From Micromonospora_G sp044901685 (GTDB lineage: Bacteria; Actinomycetota; Actinomycetes; Mycobacteriales; Micromonosporaceae): a stretch of DNA of 64,000 nt. Numbering within the stretch: position 1 is the stretch's first letter; each line of letters opens with the position of its first letter. The position numbers were made by a program, and so were the translations under genes. Below, piece by piece: positions 53,680 to 61,205 of this stretch. The notes beneath the pieces were generated by a model that saw nothing but the letters and a program-made list of their open reading frames with translations, did no database searches and was not told the origin of the DNA. The stretch spans positions 1 to 64,000 of the forward strand of contig NZ_JBJDPS010000016.1 in assembly GCF_044901685.1 (NCBI RefSeq). Reading direction: 5' to 3'.

Positions 53680-56181
53680 CTACGCGCCCCGCAGTTGTGG
53701 CCGGACGTCCCGGCCCCCGACCGGTACACGGGGATCCGGCAGCGGGTGCGGCGCCGGAGTTGCCGAGGGGAGATCGGCCAGCTGCTGCGCCGCCCACGCC
53801 GCGATGTGAGCCCGGGACCGCAACCCCAGCGTGGTGCGGATATGGCGAATGTGCGTCTCCACCGTGCGCACCGAAACATGGATACGCGCCGCTATCTGAC
53901 GGTTAGTCAATCCCTCTACGACCAAGGCGGCCACGTCCTGCTCCCGCCTGCTCAGCGGATGCACGGCCCTCTCGGTCCGGGACTGCGCGGGCTCGTCGCC
54001 GAGCGCCAGGCACAGCGCCTGCCGCCAGGGCATCTCACGGCCGGCCTGCAGCCAGGTCTCGGCCCGGCCAACGGGAAGCGCCCGCAGCACCGCGTCGCGC
54101 GCCTCCCCGACACGCTGCCGCCACCAGCCGCTCTCCTCGAACCCGCCCCCATCGCCCCGCACTCGCTCCGCCGCGCCGAGCAGCCGTACTCCCCGGTCGT
54201 ACCGGTAGCCGCGGCTCGCGACCAGCGCCAGCCCCTCCAACGCCCGTGCGGAGTCCGCGTGATGGTACGTACGACAGCGCAACGCCTCCGCGAAGTGCTC
54301 CTCCGCCCGTTTCAGGTCGCCCTTCTCCAGAGCGAGCGCGCCGACGGTGGACAGCACGGAGCTCAGCCACTGCGGGGCGACCCGGCCGCGGAGTACGGGC
54401 AGTGCTCGGGTGAGCTCACCCTCCGCGCCGGCCGGGTCGCCGTTCTCCAGCAGGTGCCGGGCGAGCGCGCCCCGGCTCAGCGCCACCAGAGTGTCGTTCT
54501 GGTACCGCAGCCCGATCTCCAGTGCCTCCTCCAGGTCGTCGACCGATGGCCGGTGCTCGTCCCGCACCTGGCGCAGGATCCCCCGTACCAGCAGCAGCCG
54601 CCCCAACAAGGGTGAACGGCCCCGCAGGCGCTCCTCCCGGACCGCCTGGTCCATCCGTCGCACCGCCCCGCCGTGCCCCGCGCCTCGGCCGGTCAGGGCC
54701 GCTGCCTCCAGTGCGAGGGCGTGGTGGTCGGAGTGCGGCCCGGTCTGCTCCAGAGCGTGCTCCACGAGCCCGGCCACCTCGGCACTCCGCCCCCGCGCCG
54801 CCTCCACCGCGGCCAACGCCGCGACCAAGAGCAACTGGCGTTCGTCGGAGCCCTGTCCCATGCGCCGCACCGCGTGCGCGAGATTGACGCGTTCCTCGGC
54901 AAGCCGCTCCAGCGCCGCGACCGGCACCACAGCCTCGCTCCGCAACGGGAGGGACAACGATGTCAGCCAGCCGAACAGGCGCTCGTACACCGCCGTGTCC
55001 TCGTCCTCGGCGAGGAGCTGCTCCTGTCCGAAGCACTGCGTGGACTCCAGCAGCCGGAACCGGGCGGCGCCGCCGTCCGCACCGCTGGGGGGAGCGATGA
55101 CGGACTTCGACTCCAGAGCGACCAGCAGCTCAGGCAGCGCGGCCGTCGCCGCCGGGACGTCCGCCGTGACCGCAGTGGCCGCGTCCGGACCGAATCCGCC
55201 CGGCAGGACCGACAGCCGGCGCAGCAGGGCCTGCTCCACCGGGCTGAGCAGCGCGTACCCCCACTCCAGCGAGGCGCGCAGGCTCTGGTGGCGGTCGTCG
55301 GCGAGCCGCCAGCCGTTCGTCAGCAGCGCCAGCCGGTCGTGCAGCCGGGAGCGGATCTCCGCGGGCGGAAAGACGCGTACCAGCCGGGCGGCCATCTCTA
55401 TCGGCAGCGGAAGTCCGTCCAGGCGTGCGCAGATCTCCGCCACGTCAGCGGCGTTTCCCCGGGTGAGCCGGAAATCCGGCGCGACCGCGCGCGACCGGTC
55501 CATGAAGAGTGTGACCGCGTCGGAACGCAGCCCGTCGGCAAGCGAGTTGACGGACTCGGGATCGCTGAGCGCGAGACCGGTCACGGAGAACACCGACTCG
55601 CCGGGCAGACAGAGTGGCTCCCTGCTGGTGGCCAGCACGCTCAGGCGTGGCCGTCCGGGGAGCAGTTCGGTCAGCAGCGTGCCACAGGTGTACAGCACAT
55701 GGTCGCAGTCGTCGAGGACGAGCAGCTGGTCCCGGGCCGAGGCCCCCGCCGCGCTCTGGTCGGACTCGTCGCCGAGCGCGTCGAGGATCCGTCGGCGCAC
55801 CGCGTCGGCGTCGGTGACCGCACCGAGCCGGACGACCGAGACGTCGCTGCGGCGGCCGCGCGCCTCCTGACCCGCTATTTCCAGGGCCAGCCGCGACTTG
55901 CCCGCGCCGGCCGGCCCGGTCAGCGTCAGCAGCCGCACCTCGTGCAGCAGGCGGGTCAGCTCGACCAGCTCGTCGGTGCGTCCGACGAAGCTGCTCAGCT
56001 GTGTCAGTAGTTCGCTGCTCAGCCCGGCCTCCACGCCGCCCGACTTCTGCCGCAGCCGGTACGAGCGCTGGCGGCAGGCGTTGGAACAGTGGCGGGCTCG
56101 GGGCTGCGAGGTGCGGGACTGCTTGGTCCGGGGCAGTGAGGTGCCGCAGGTGTCGCACGTGACAGTCGTGGGGGTGGACAT
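53680..56181 (-). CDS. LuxR-family ATPase regulator with N-terminal zinc-ribbon-like segment
   Basis: 833 residues from ATG 56181, preceded by AAAGG (a GTG at 56190 is less well placed). N-terminus: two cysteine pairs (CDTCG and CSNACRQR about 20 residues apart) resemble a small zinc-binding motif. Then a STAND/NB-ARC ATPase with intact Walker A GPAGAGKS, Walker B LLVLDDCDH and LATSREPL; helical repeats; C-terminal LuxR helix-turn-helix (LSRREQDVAALVVEGLTNRQ, then TVETHIRHIRTTLGL). Family members are transcriptional activators of secondary metabolism. It converges with dabA. Its promoter, about 490 bp upstream, carries the same element as the first LAL gene. Confidence 0.93.
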   Translation of the reverse strand: MSTPTTVTCDTCGTSLPRTKQSRTSQPRARHCSNACRQRSYRLRQKSGGVEAGLSSELLTQLSSFVGRTDELVELTRLLHEVRLLTLTGPAGAGKSRLALEIAGQEARGRRSDVSVVRLGAVTDADAVRRRILDALGDESDQSAAGASARDQLLVLDDCDHVLYTCGTLLTELLPGRPRLSVLATSREPLCLPGESVFSVTGLALSDPESVNSLADGLRSDAVTLFMDRSRAVAPDFRLTRGNAADVAEICARLDGLPLPIEMAARLVRVFPPAEIRSRLHDRLALLTNGWRLADDRHQSLRASLEWGYALLSPVEQALLRRLSVLPGGFGPDAATAVTADVPAATAALPELLVALESKSVIAPPSGADGGAARFRLLESTQCFGQEQLLAEDEDTAVYERLFGWLTSLSLPLRSEAVVPVAALERLAEERVNLAHAVRRMGQGSDERQLLLVAALAAVEAARGRSAEVAGLVEHALEQTGPHSDHHALALEAAALTGRGAGHGGAVRRMDQAVREERLRGRSPLLGRLLLVRGILRQVRDEHRPSVDDLEEALEIGLRYQNDTLVALSRGALARHLLENGDPAGAEGELTRALPVLRGRVAPQWLSSVLSTVGALALEKGDLKRAEEHFAEALRCRTYHHADSARALEGLALVASRGYRYDRGVRLLGAAERVRGDGGGFEESGWWRQRVGEARDAVLRALPVGRAETWLQAGREMPWRQALCLALGDEPAQSRTERAVHPLSRREQDVAALVVEGLTNRQIAARIHVSVRTVETHIRHIRTTLGLRSRAHIAAWAAQQLADLPSATPAPHPLPDPRVPVGGRDVRPQLRGA

Positions 56182-57184
56182 GGCACACACCTTTCGTGGT
56201 GTCGGCGGGTGCAGTGACGTGCTGGTGGATTCGGAAGGCGAAGCCGTTTCGTGGAAAGCGGGAAATCGGGCGTGGGTACCCGAAGGGAAACGCGCTTGAT
56301 GGGGGACGTGGGGAAGTCGCGGCAGATGCCGAGAACGGAAAAGTGGATGTCCTTTGGGATCGGAGCGCAGTCCGGGCTGAATTCAGAGGAAGTTCGGTTG
56401 CGTTCTGGGGGCAGCCCGGTCGGTCGGGAAGGTGAGGAAGGGACGCTTGGGGGAGTGCCTGCCGTCAGTCGCCGCGCTCGGCCCGGGGCAGCCGCTGGTG
56501 AACCCGCCGAAGCGTCTCGCCGCCCGTTCTCCGACGCCCAGGGTGTCTGCAATGCGGGTGACCACGGCTCGATACCGTCTTTCTGCGCTCAGATGTGGGG
56601 GGAGGGGGGGGCGTCGCGAGGGCGAATGCTGTTCACGCGAGGTGTCCCATTCGTTCCGCGTGATTGCCTCAGAGCCTAGGAATGGCCGCCTCCGCGGGTC
56701 AAGTAATTCCTTACGGGCAACAAAAGACTGTGGTCCGGGGTTCGGTGGCGTTGCGCGCCCGTTTATTCGTTTTGGCGAGCCCGTTTCACGCCTGTTTCGG
56801 AAAGTGTGTCCGCGCCGACTGCCGAGGATTTCCGTGCGAACGCGGACCGGAACACCCGTTCCGCCGGAAGCGTGCGCCGGATCCGCTCCGTTTCAGGCCA
56901 TGGCTCGTGAGCGAGAGGCGTCGGGAACTCTCCCGAGAAGTGCGGAACTCGAGCCCGGCAGGGACGGACGCCGCGCGCACCGGACACCGAGTGGCAGCTC
57001 TGCGGGGGCGATCCCGGTGCATCGCCCCCGCTCGGACGGGACCCGCATCTCGGCGGCGAGCCGAACCCAACTCCCGGCCCCGGGTGCGGCTAGGGCATCT
57101 GCTCGGCCGCTGTGACGGAGAGCTCGGAGGGCTCTGCCAGGGCCGTGCGGCAGTCCATCTGAAGACACGGCACACCGAGCGCGA
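56182..57184. other. Long leader and gene-free region upstream of the third regulator
   Basis: About 1 kb with no open frame I can support; small frames on both strands lack family features and good ribosome sites. It is less GC-rich than the cluster, notably 56690-56830. It contains the regulator promoter and shared element (56673-56747), implying an untranslated leader of roughly 480 nt if that promoter is used. Confidence 0.6.
56673..56747 (-). promoter_or_regulatory. Promoter with the same upstream element as the first LAL gene
   Basis: Minus strand: -35 TTGACC (56702-56697), 18-bp spacer, -10 TAGGCT (56678-56673), a good match to Streptomyces principal-sigma promoters. Nineteen bases upstream of the -35 lies a 26-nt element (56722-56747) identical at 25 positions to 47230-47255 and in the same orientation. 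Transcription runs toward the regulator at 53680-56181. Confidence 0.72.
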
Positions 57185-57269
57185 TCCAGGCCCGGATGTC
57201 GCGTTCGAGTGCTTGGACGGAACGGTGGGCGCCACGCTTGAGCTTCTTCTGAGTGAGCTCGGCAGACAT
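57185..57269 (-). pseudogene. IS630-family transposase remnant (C-terminal fragment)
   Basis: A short open stretch reads SAELTQKKLKRGAHRSVQAL and then ERDIRAWI, the well-known C-terminal segment of IS630-family transposases; the rest of the gene, including the DDE residues, is missing and the family ending after AWI is lost. It is fused by chance to unrelated sequence on both sides. Confidence 0.65.
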
Positions 57270-57349
57270 AAAGCAGGGGCCAAGAGGAAATGCCCGTGCC
57301 TTCCACAGGCTGAGCAGAGCGTTCGACCGTTCGCGGACCGGGATCTGAC

Positions 57350-57765
57350 AATCGAAGACCTGGCCTTCCACCAGCCGCACGTGCCGGGTGAGCCTCTTCA
57401 CCGTCCGCTCCGCGGCCGTGACGCGGTCATCGAGCTCGTCGAGGCGGCCGTCGGCTTCCTCGGTCGTGGTCTTCAGACCGGAGATGTCGTCGCGGATGGA
57501 ACGCAGCTCGTGGTCCAGGTCCTGGGTGTGGCCGAACCGGGACTTCAACCGCTCGTGCTCGCCCTCCAGAACGTCCAGCCGGCTGTCGAGACCGCTCACC
57601 TGCAGGTCGATGTTGCGGACCCGCCGGCCGGTGTCCCGGAACTGGGAGTCCGGAGCGTCGCCCACTTCCCCGCCTCCTGTCCGTCCGCGACCGCTGTGCC
57701 CACGACGGCCCAGCCGATCAGCGAGGCGGCGATGAACCAGGGCGACAGGACGATCGGGTCTTGAC
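57350..57765 (-). pseudogene. Broken gene for a membrane-anchored coiled-coil protein
   Basis: One minus-strand frame (about 57660-57765) encodes a hydrophobic segment (LSPWFIAASLIGWAVVGTAV); the neighbouring frame (about 57350-57665) encodes about 100 residues of strongly heptad-like coiled coil (LDSRLDVLEGEHERL, LRSIRDDISGL, DELDDRVTAAERTVK). They read as one protein split by a frameshift. No function recognised. It lies among transposase fragments. Confidence 0.45.
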
Positions 57766-57821
57766 CCCGGATGTTGGACACACGAGACACTGGATCCTGA
57801 AGATCTGCGAACGGACATCTC

Positions 57822-57868
57822 GTGGTCACGAAGAATTACCCGCCGGAGTTCAAGGTGGACGCGGTCTC
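57822..57868 (+). pseudogene. IS3-family OrfA start remnant
   Basis: The reading frame opens MVTKNYPPEFKVDAV, typical of IS3-family OrfA proteins in Streptomyces, and is then interrupted by unrelated sequence. The preceding bases (from about 57770) resemble the leader normally found before such an OrfA. Only the first about 15 codons survive. Confidence 0.55.
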
Positions 57869-58139
57869 CTGTGCCCAGGGCGTTGTATCCGCTCAGCCAG
57901 ACTTCGGAGTCGGGGTGCAGGATGCGGATGCGCAGGAACATGGCGACGTCTCCGGGGTGATGGGGGAGGGAGAACCGCAGCAACGGGACGGGCTGCTGCC
58001 CGCGTGCTCGTCCCGCTCGCCGCCGTCCGCGCCGTCTGCGGAACCGAGTTCTGGTGTCTCCTCGTCCGTGTCCGGGGTGGTGTGCGCGGTGTCGGCCGGC
58101 GCTTTGCTGTCGGCCGCCGCGTCCGCCTCCTGGCCGTCG

Positions 58140-58457
58140 CCGTGGTCGGTGCGCGCGCGGCCAGGCCAGAGGTCGGCGATCCGGCGCATCGCGAGGCCGG
58201 CAGGTAGGCGACCTTGCAGCCTGCGTCCGGGGCGACGGCCAGGGGCAGGGCGCCGATGGAAGCGGGCTGGTCCACGATCACCAGGGCGGTGCCGAACTTC
58301 GCGGCCAGCTTCTCGAACACGGCCCGCAGTTTCGGCTCGCTGTCGGGCAGCTGCTTGTCGAAGACCTTCTCCCGGCCGGGGTCAGCCCGTGCCCGTGATG
58401 GGCACTCTTGCCGACGTCCAGGCCCAGGAAGACGTCCACCTCAGTGGTGTCGAACAT
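58140..58457 (-). pseudogene. IS110-family transposase N-terminal remnant with frameshifts
   Basis: From ATG 58457 the minus strand reads MFDTTEVDVFLGLDVGKSAH, the N-terminus of IS110-family (DEDD) transposases. The frame then shifts near 58380 into KLAAKFGTALVIVDQPASIG and again near 58205 into RRIADLWPGRARTD. The remainder of the transposase is absent. Nothing functional can be made. Confidence 0.7.
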
Positions 58458-58905
58458 CCGCTACTCCCTCTCCCTGAAGGGTGTTCACGGTGCCGGCCTG
58501 GGCGTTGGTGTCGTGCTCGCGCATCCACGTCGTGCAGACCTGCCGCCCGCGAACTGTCCGGCATTGCGCCGGGCCGGACCTCTCATCAGCGTCTGTGACG
58601 ACACCTCCAGACCCGGTGACACCACCCCCCCAGGTCATGCCTGCGACAGGGGGAAACGGCCATGCCGGGCCCAGAGGCCAGCGGCCCCGTTGCAGGACCG
58701 CGAACGAGATGACCGGGGCACGTCGGCGGCGAAGCCGGTTGGGGAGGAGCACGGTGACGACGATGCCTGCGAGGCTTGGCCAGCCGCCGATGAGTGCGAA
58801 CAGCGCTTCGGCGATGAATGCGCCGAGCATGAGGGCGGCGAATCCTCAGCCTGGGAGTCCGCGGTTGTCGTTGTCCTGCGCTTGAGGCTTGGTCGCGGTG
58901 ATCAC
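58441..58905 (-). pseudogene. Small membrane protein gene with internal stop, probably broken
   Basis: A minus-strand frame opens at GTG 58905 (VITATKPQAQDNDNRG), meets TGA at 58848-58846 and continues in frame with a hydrophobic stretch (ALMLGAFIAEALFALIGG) and a basic LRRRR. Reading may restart at ATG 58830. The 3' end runs into the IS110 remnant, so the end is not original. No family recognised. Confidence 0.35.
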
Positions 58906-58909
58906 GCTA

Positions 58910-58956
58910 CCGAGTAGGGGCGGCAGTCCTTGCTCTGGGGTGCCGCCCCTACTCGG
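58910..58956. repeat. 16-bp perfect inverted repeat
   Basis: 58910-58925 and 58941-58956 are exact inverted repeats (CCGAGTAGGGGCGGCA and its complement) with a 15-nt loop. It lies upstream of the broken membrane-protein gene and downstream of the CstR-like gene on the same strand, so it could be that operon's terminator or a relic of mobile-element ends. Confidence 0.7.
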
Positions 58957-59035
58957 AGGCACGCCGCCGTCCCGGCTGGCTTGAGCGGCGGGCTGATCCC
59001 GGTCGGCCGTCCGAGGGGGCCGACGGGGGTGGTGT

Positions 59036-59302
59036 TCAGGCGAGGGCGAGGAAGAGTTTTTCGAGTTCCTCTTCCGTCATGGGGGCCTGGTTCTCGTCGG
59101 CTTCGTTCATGCACTGGCGCATGCCGCTGGCGACGATCTTGAAGCCTGCCCGGTCGAGGGCTTTGGAGACGGCGGCGAGTTGGGTGACGACGTCCTTGCA
59201 GTCGCGTCCGGCTTCGATCATGGCGATGACGCCGGACAGCTGCCCTTGGGCGCGGCGCAGGCGGTTGAGGACTGCGTTGACTGCGTCGTCGTCGACCTTC
59301 AC
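59036..59302 (-). CDS. CsoR/CstR-family repressor, probably persulfide-sensing (CstR-like)
   Basis: 88-residue all-helical repressor. Of the copper-ligand set C-H-C of CsoR, Cys35 and Cys64 are kept but the histidine position is Gly60, the pattern expected of CstR, which senses reactive sulfur through a cysteine pair. GTG 59302 follows GGGAGG. A CsoR-type operator lies 37 bp upstream (59339-59352), implying autoregulation. The neighbours are rhodaneses, a TauE/SafE transporter and a persulfide-dioxygenase-like enzyme, the classic Cst set. A copper sensor is the less likely alternative. Confidence 0.88.
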   Translation of the reverse strand: MKVDDDAVNAVLNRLRRAQGQLSGVIAMIEAGRDCKDVVTQLAAVSKALDRAGFKIVASGMRQCMNEADENQAPMTEEELEKLFLALA

Positions 59303-59338
59303 GGGTGCCTCCCGGCCTTGTGTGCTCTCGCCTCATGG

Positions 59339-59352
59339 TACCCCAGGGGGTA
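59339..59352. promoter_or_regulatory. CsoR/CstR-type operator upstream of the repressor gene
   Basis: TACCCCAGGGGGTA, a near-palindrome of the GC-flanked type bound by CsoR-family repressors. Similar sites occur at 62605-62618 and 62642-62656. It lies in the gap before the repressor start. Confidence 0.75.
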
Positions 59353-59367
59353 TCTAGGTTGCGGGGG

Positions 59368-59940
59368 TCAGTGGTCGCGCAGGGCGGCGAGGGTGACCTC
59401 GAGGTCACCCTGGTGGGTGCGGTTGTGGGGGAGTTTGGCCAGGAGGGCGGCCATGCCGCAGGTGTTGGTGAGGGCGGAGAAGACCAGTCCGCCCGCGACA
59501 CCGGCGGAGGCGAGGCGGAAGGCGTGGCGCAGGCGGCCGAGGGCGAGGCCGGTGAGGACTATTGCGCCGGCGGTGAGGTGGACCTGTCGTTCCATGCTCC
59601 AGGTGGTGTTTCGGTTGGTGTCGGGGTGGTGGAGGGGGTGGCCGGCGGCGGCCCATGCTCCGGTGCCGCCGGTGAGGGTGGCAGTCGTGATGCCTTGGGC
59701 GGACAGGGTGTTGCAGGCGCTCTCGGAGCGGGCGCCGGAGGCGCAGACAACGAGGATGTTGCCGCGCTCGGCCGCGTGGCGGATGTCGGGCAGGGCCTGC
59801 TTCAGGTGGTCGAGGGGGATGTTGAGGGACCCGGGGAGGTGGCCTGTGGCGTATTCGCCCGGGGTGCGGACGTCCAGGACGATCAGTTCGTGGAGACGGG
59901 TGCGGGCCTGGTCTGTGTCGAGGGTGTGGGGGCTGGTCAT
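59368..59940 (-). CDS. Rhodanese with C-terminal membrane domain (DUF2892-like)
   Basis: 190 residues: an N-terminal rhodanese domain with active Cys66 in VVCASGARS, then two hydrophobic segments (LTAGAIVLTGLALG and AGVAGGLVFSAL) of the kind found in DUF2892. It should carry sulfane sulfur as a cysteine persulfide at the membrane. ATG 59940 is preceded by GGAG; an upstream open frame of 31 codons has no rhodanese features. Part of the sulfur operon running from 62579 down to 59036. Confidence 0.88.
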   Translation of the reverse strand: MTSPHTLDTDQARTRLHELIVLDVRTPGEYATGHLPGSLNIPLDHLKQALPDIRHAAERGNILVVCASGARSESACNTLSAQGITTATLTGGTGAWAAAGHPLHHPDTNRNTTWSMERQVHLTAGAIVLTGLALGRLRHAFRLASAGVAGGLVFSALTNTCGMAALLAKLPHNRTHQGDLEVTLAALRDH

Positions 59941-60059
59941 GATGCGGTGCTCCGTAGGTGTCGATGGGCTATTGGGCTGTGTCCGGCCAGTTCCGTCTAA
60001 CGCGAGGGGCACCGGTGAGTACCGGCGAGACATGGCCGCACACTTCTTGCGGGTCGGGT

Positions 60060-60806
60060 TCAGGTGAGGGCGTCGGTGAGCATGAGAGCGGCCACGGCCA
60101 GCAGCACAGTTGCGAAGACGCGCTGGAGGGCAGGGCCGGAGATTTTCGTCGCGAGGCGTTTGCCGTCCCAGGCGCCGAGGATCGCGGCTCCCGTGAAGGG
60201 GGCGATGACCGCCCAGTCCAGGGGCGTGCTGCTGTCGGCGCGGGCGGTAAGGGCAGCCAGGGAGTTGACGGTGATGACCAGCAGACTGGTGCCGACCGCG
60301 GCCCGCATGCGCAGGCCGAGTGCGGAGACGAGAGCGGGGACGGCGAGGAATCCGCCGCCAACCCCGAGGAATCCGGTCACTGCGCCGAGTCCGGCCCCCG
60401 CCCCGGCTGCCCGCGCGGGTCTGGGTTGCCGCGGTTCCTGCTCGGCGGCGGGCGTCCTGAGCATGGCCAGCGCGGCGAGGGCCGCTACCGCGGCGAACGC
60501 TGCCGTCAGAACCGCTTCGGGCACGTGTGCCGCGAGGGTGGCCGCTGCGATGGCGGGCAGGATCCCGGCGGCCGCGAACAGAGCACCGGTCTTCCAGCGC
60601 ACGTTGCCGGACCTCGCATGCGAGGAGAGAGCCGTGGCCGAGGTTGCGGTGACGATGATCAACGATGCGGTGGTGGCGGCACCCGGGGTGAAGTCGAGGA
60701 GATAGATCAGGGCGGGGACGGCCAGGACGCTGCCACCACCGCCGAGAGCCCCGAGGGCCAGGCCGATGACTGCCCCGGCGACGACAGCGAGAAGAAGGAC
60801 ACTCAC
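60060..60806 (-). CDS. TauE/SafE-family membrane transporter
   Basis: 248 residues, almost entirely hydrophobic with about eight membrane segments and the repeated glycine-rich motif (GALGGGGSVLAVPAL and FLGVGGGFLAVPAL) of the family. GTG 60806 overlaps the stop of the upstream rhodanese as GTGA, which decides the start. In Cst operons this protein is thought to export sulfite or a related sulfur anion. It lies between two rhodaneses. Confidence 0.92.
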   Translation of the reverse strand: MSVLLLAVVAGAVIGLALGALGGGGSVLAVPALIYLLDFTPGAATTASLIIVTATSATALSSHARSGNVRWKTGALFAAAGILPAIAAATLAAHVPEAVLTAAFAAVAALAALAMLRTPAAEQEPRQPRPARAAGAGAGLGAVTGFLGVGGGFLAVPALVSALGLRMRAAVGTSLLVITVNSLAALTARADSSTPLDWAVIAPFTGAAILGAWDGKRLATKISGPALQRVFATVLLAVAALMLTDALT

Positions 60807-61162
60807 GCTATCCGGCCACTGCTTCCGCGGTCGTCGACCACCTGCAGTCCCGCTGACGCCCATGCGTTCATGCCGCCCTTGACGTCGACAGCCTCGACTC
60901 TGCGTTCGGTCAGCAGTTTCGCGGCCTGCTGGGAACGGTGCCCGGAACGACAGATCACCACCAGCGGCCGCCCCTCGGCTGCGGCAGGCAGGGCCTTACC
61001 GGTGACCAGCAGGGAGAGCGGGACGTGCACAGCGCCGGGGGCGTGCCCGGCCTTCCACTCGGCTTGCTCCCGCACGTCGAGGAGTACGGCATCACCATCG
61101 GTGGTGCGTTGGCGTGCCTGGGCGGGGGTGACGCGGGCGGTACTGCGTCGGAAGAGGAACAT
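60803..61162 (-). CDS. Single-domain rhodanese (sulfurtransferase)
   Basis: 119 residues with LLDVREQAEW and active-site Cys71 in VICRSGHRS. It should move sulfane sulfur between thiols, feeding the downstream steps of persulfide disposal. ATG 61162 has GGAGGG seven bases upstream. The stop overlaps the transporter start. No targeting signal is present, so it is cytosolic. Confidence 0.92.
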   Translation of the reverse strand: MFLFRRSTARVTPAQARQRTTDGDAVLLDVREQAEWKAGHAPGAVHVPLSLLVTGKALPAAAEGRPLVVICRSGHRSQQAAKLLTERRVEAVDVKGGMNAWASAGLQVVDDRGSSGRIA

Positions 61163-61205
61163 GCGTTTTCCCTCCGGTCTCGGAATGCGGTGGATGGACA
61201 GCCGT

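Noticed and set aside
47230..56747. The 26-nt direct repeat as attachment-site scars of an integrated element
   Set aside because: Both copies sit at the same distance from good promoters in the same orientation, no integrase is present between them, and the enclosed genes belong to the cluster.
58408..58917. 169-residue plus-strand frame over the IS110 remnant
   Set aside because: It is the shadow of minus-strand transposase and membrane-protein remnants, with no family resemblance of its own.
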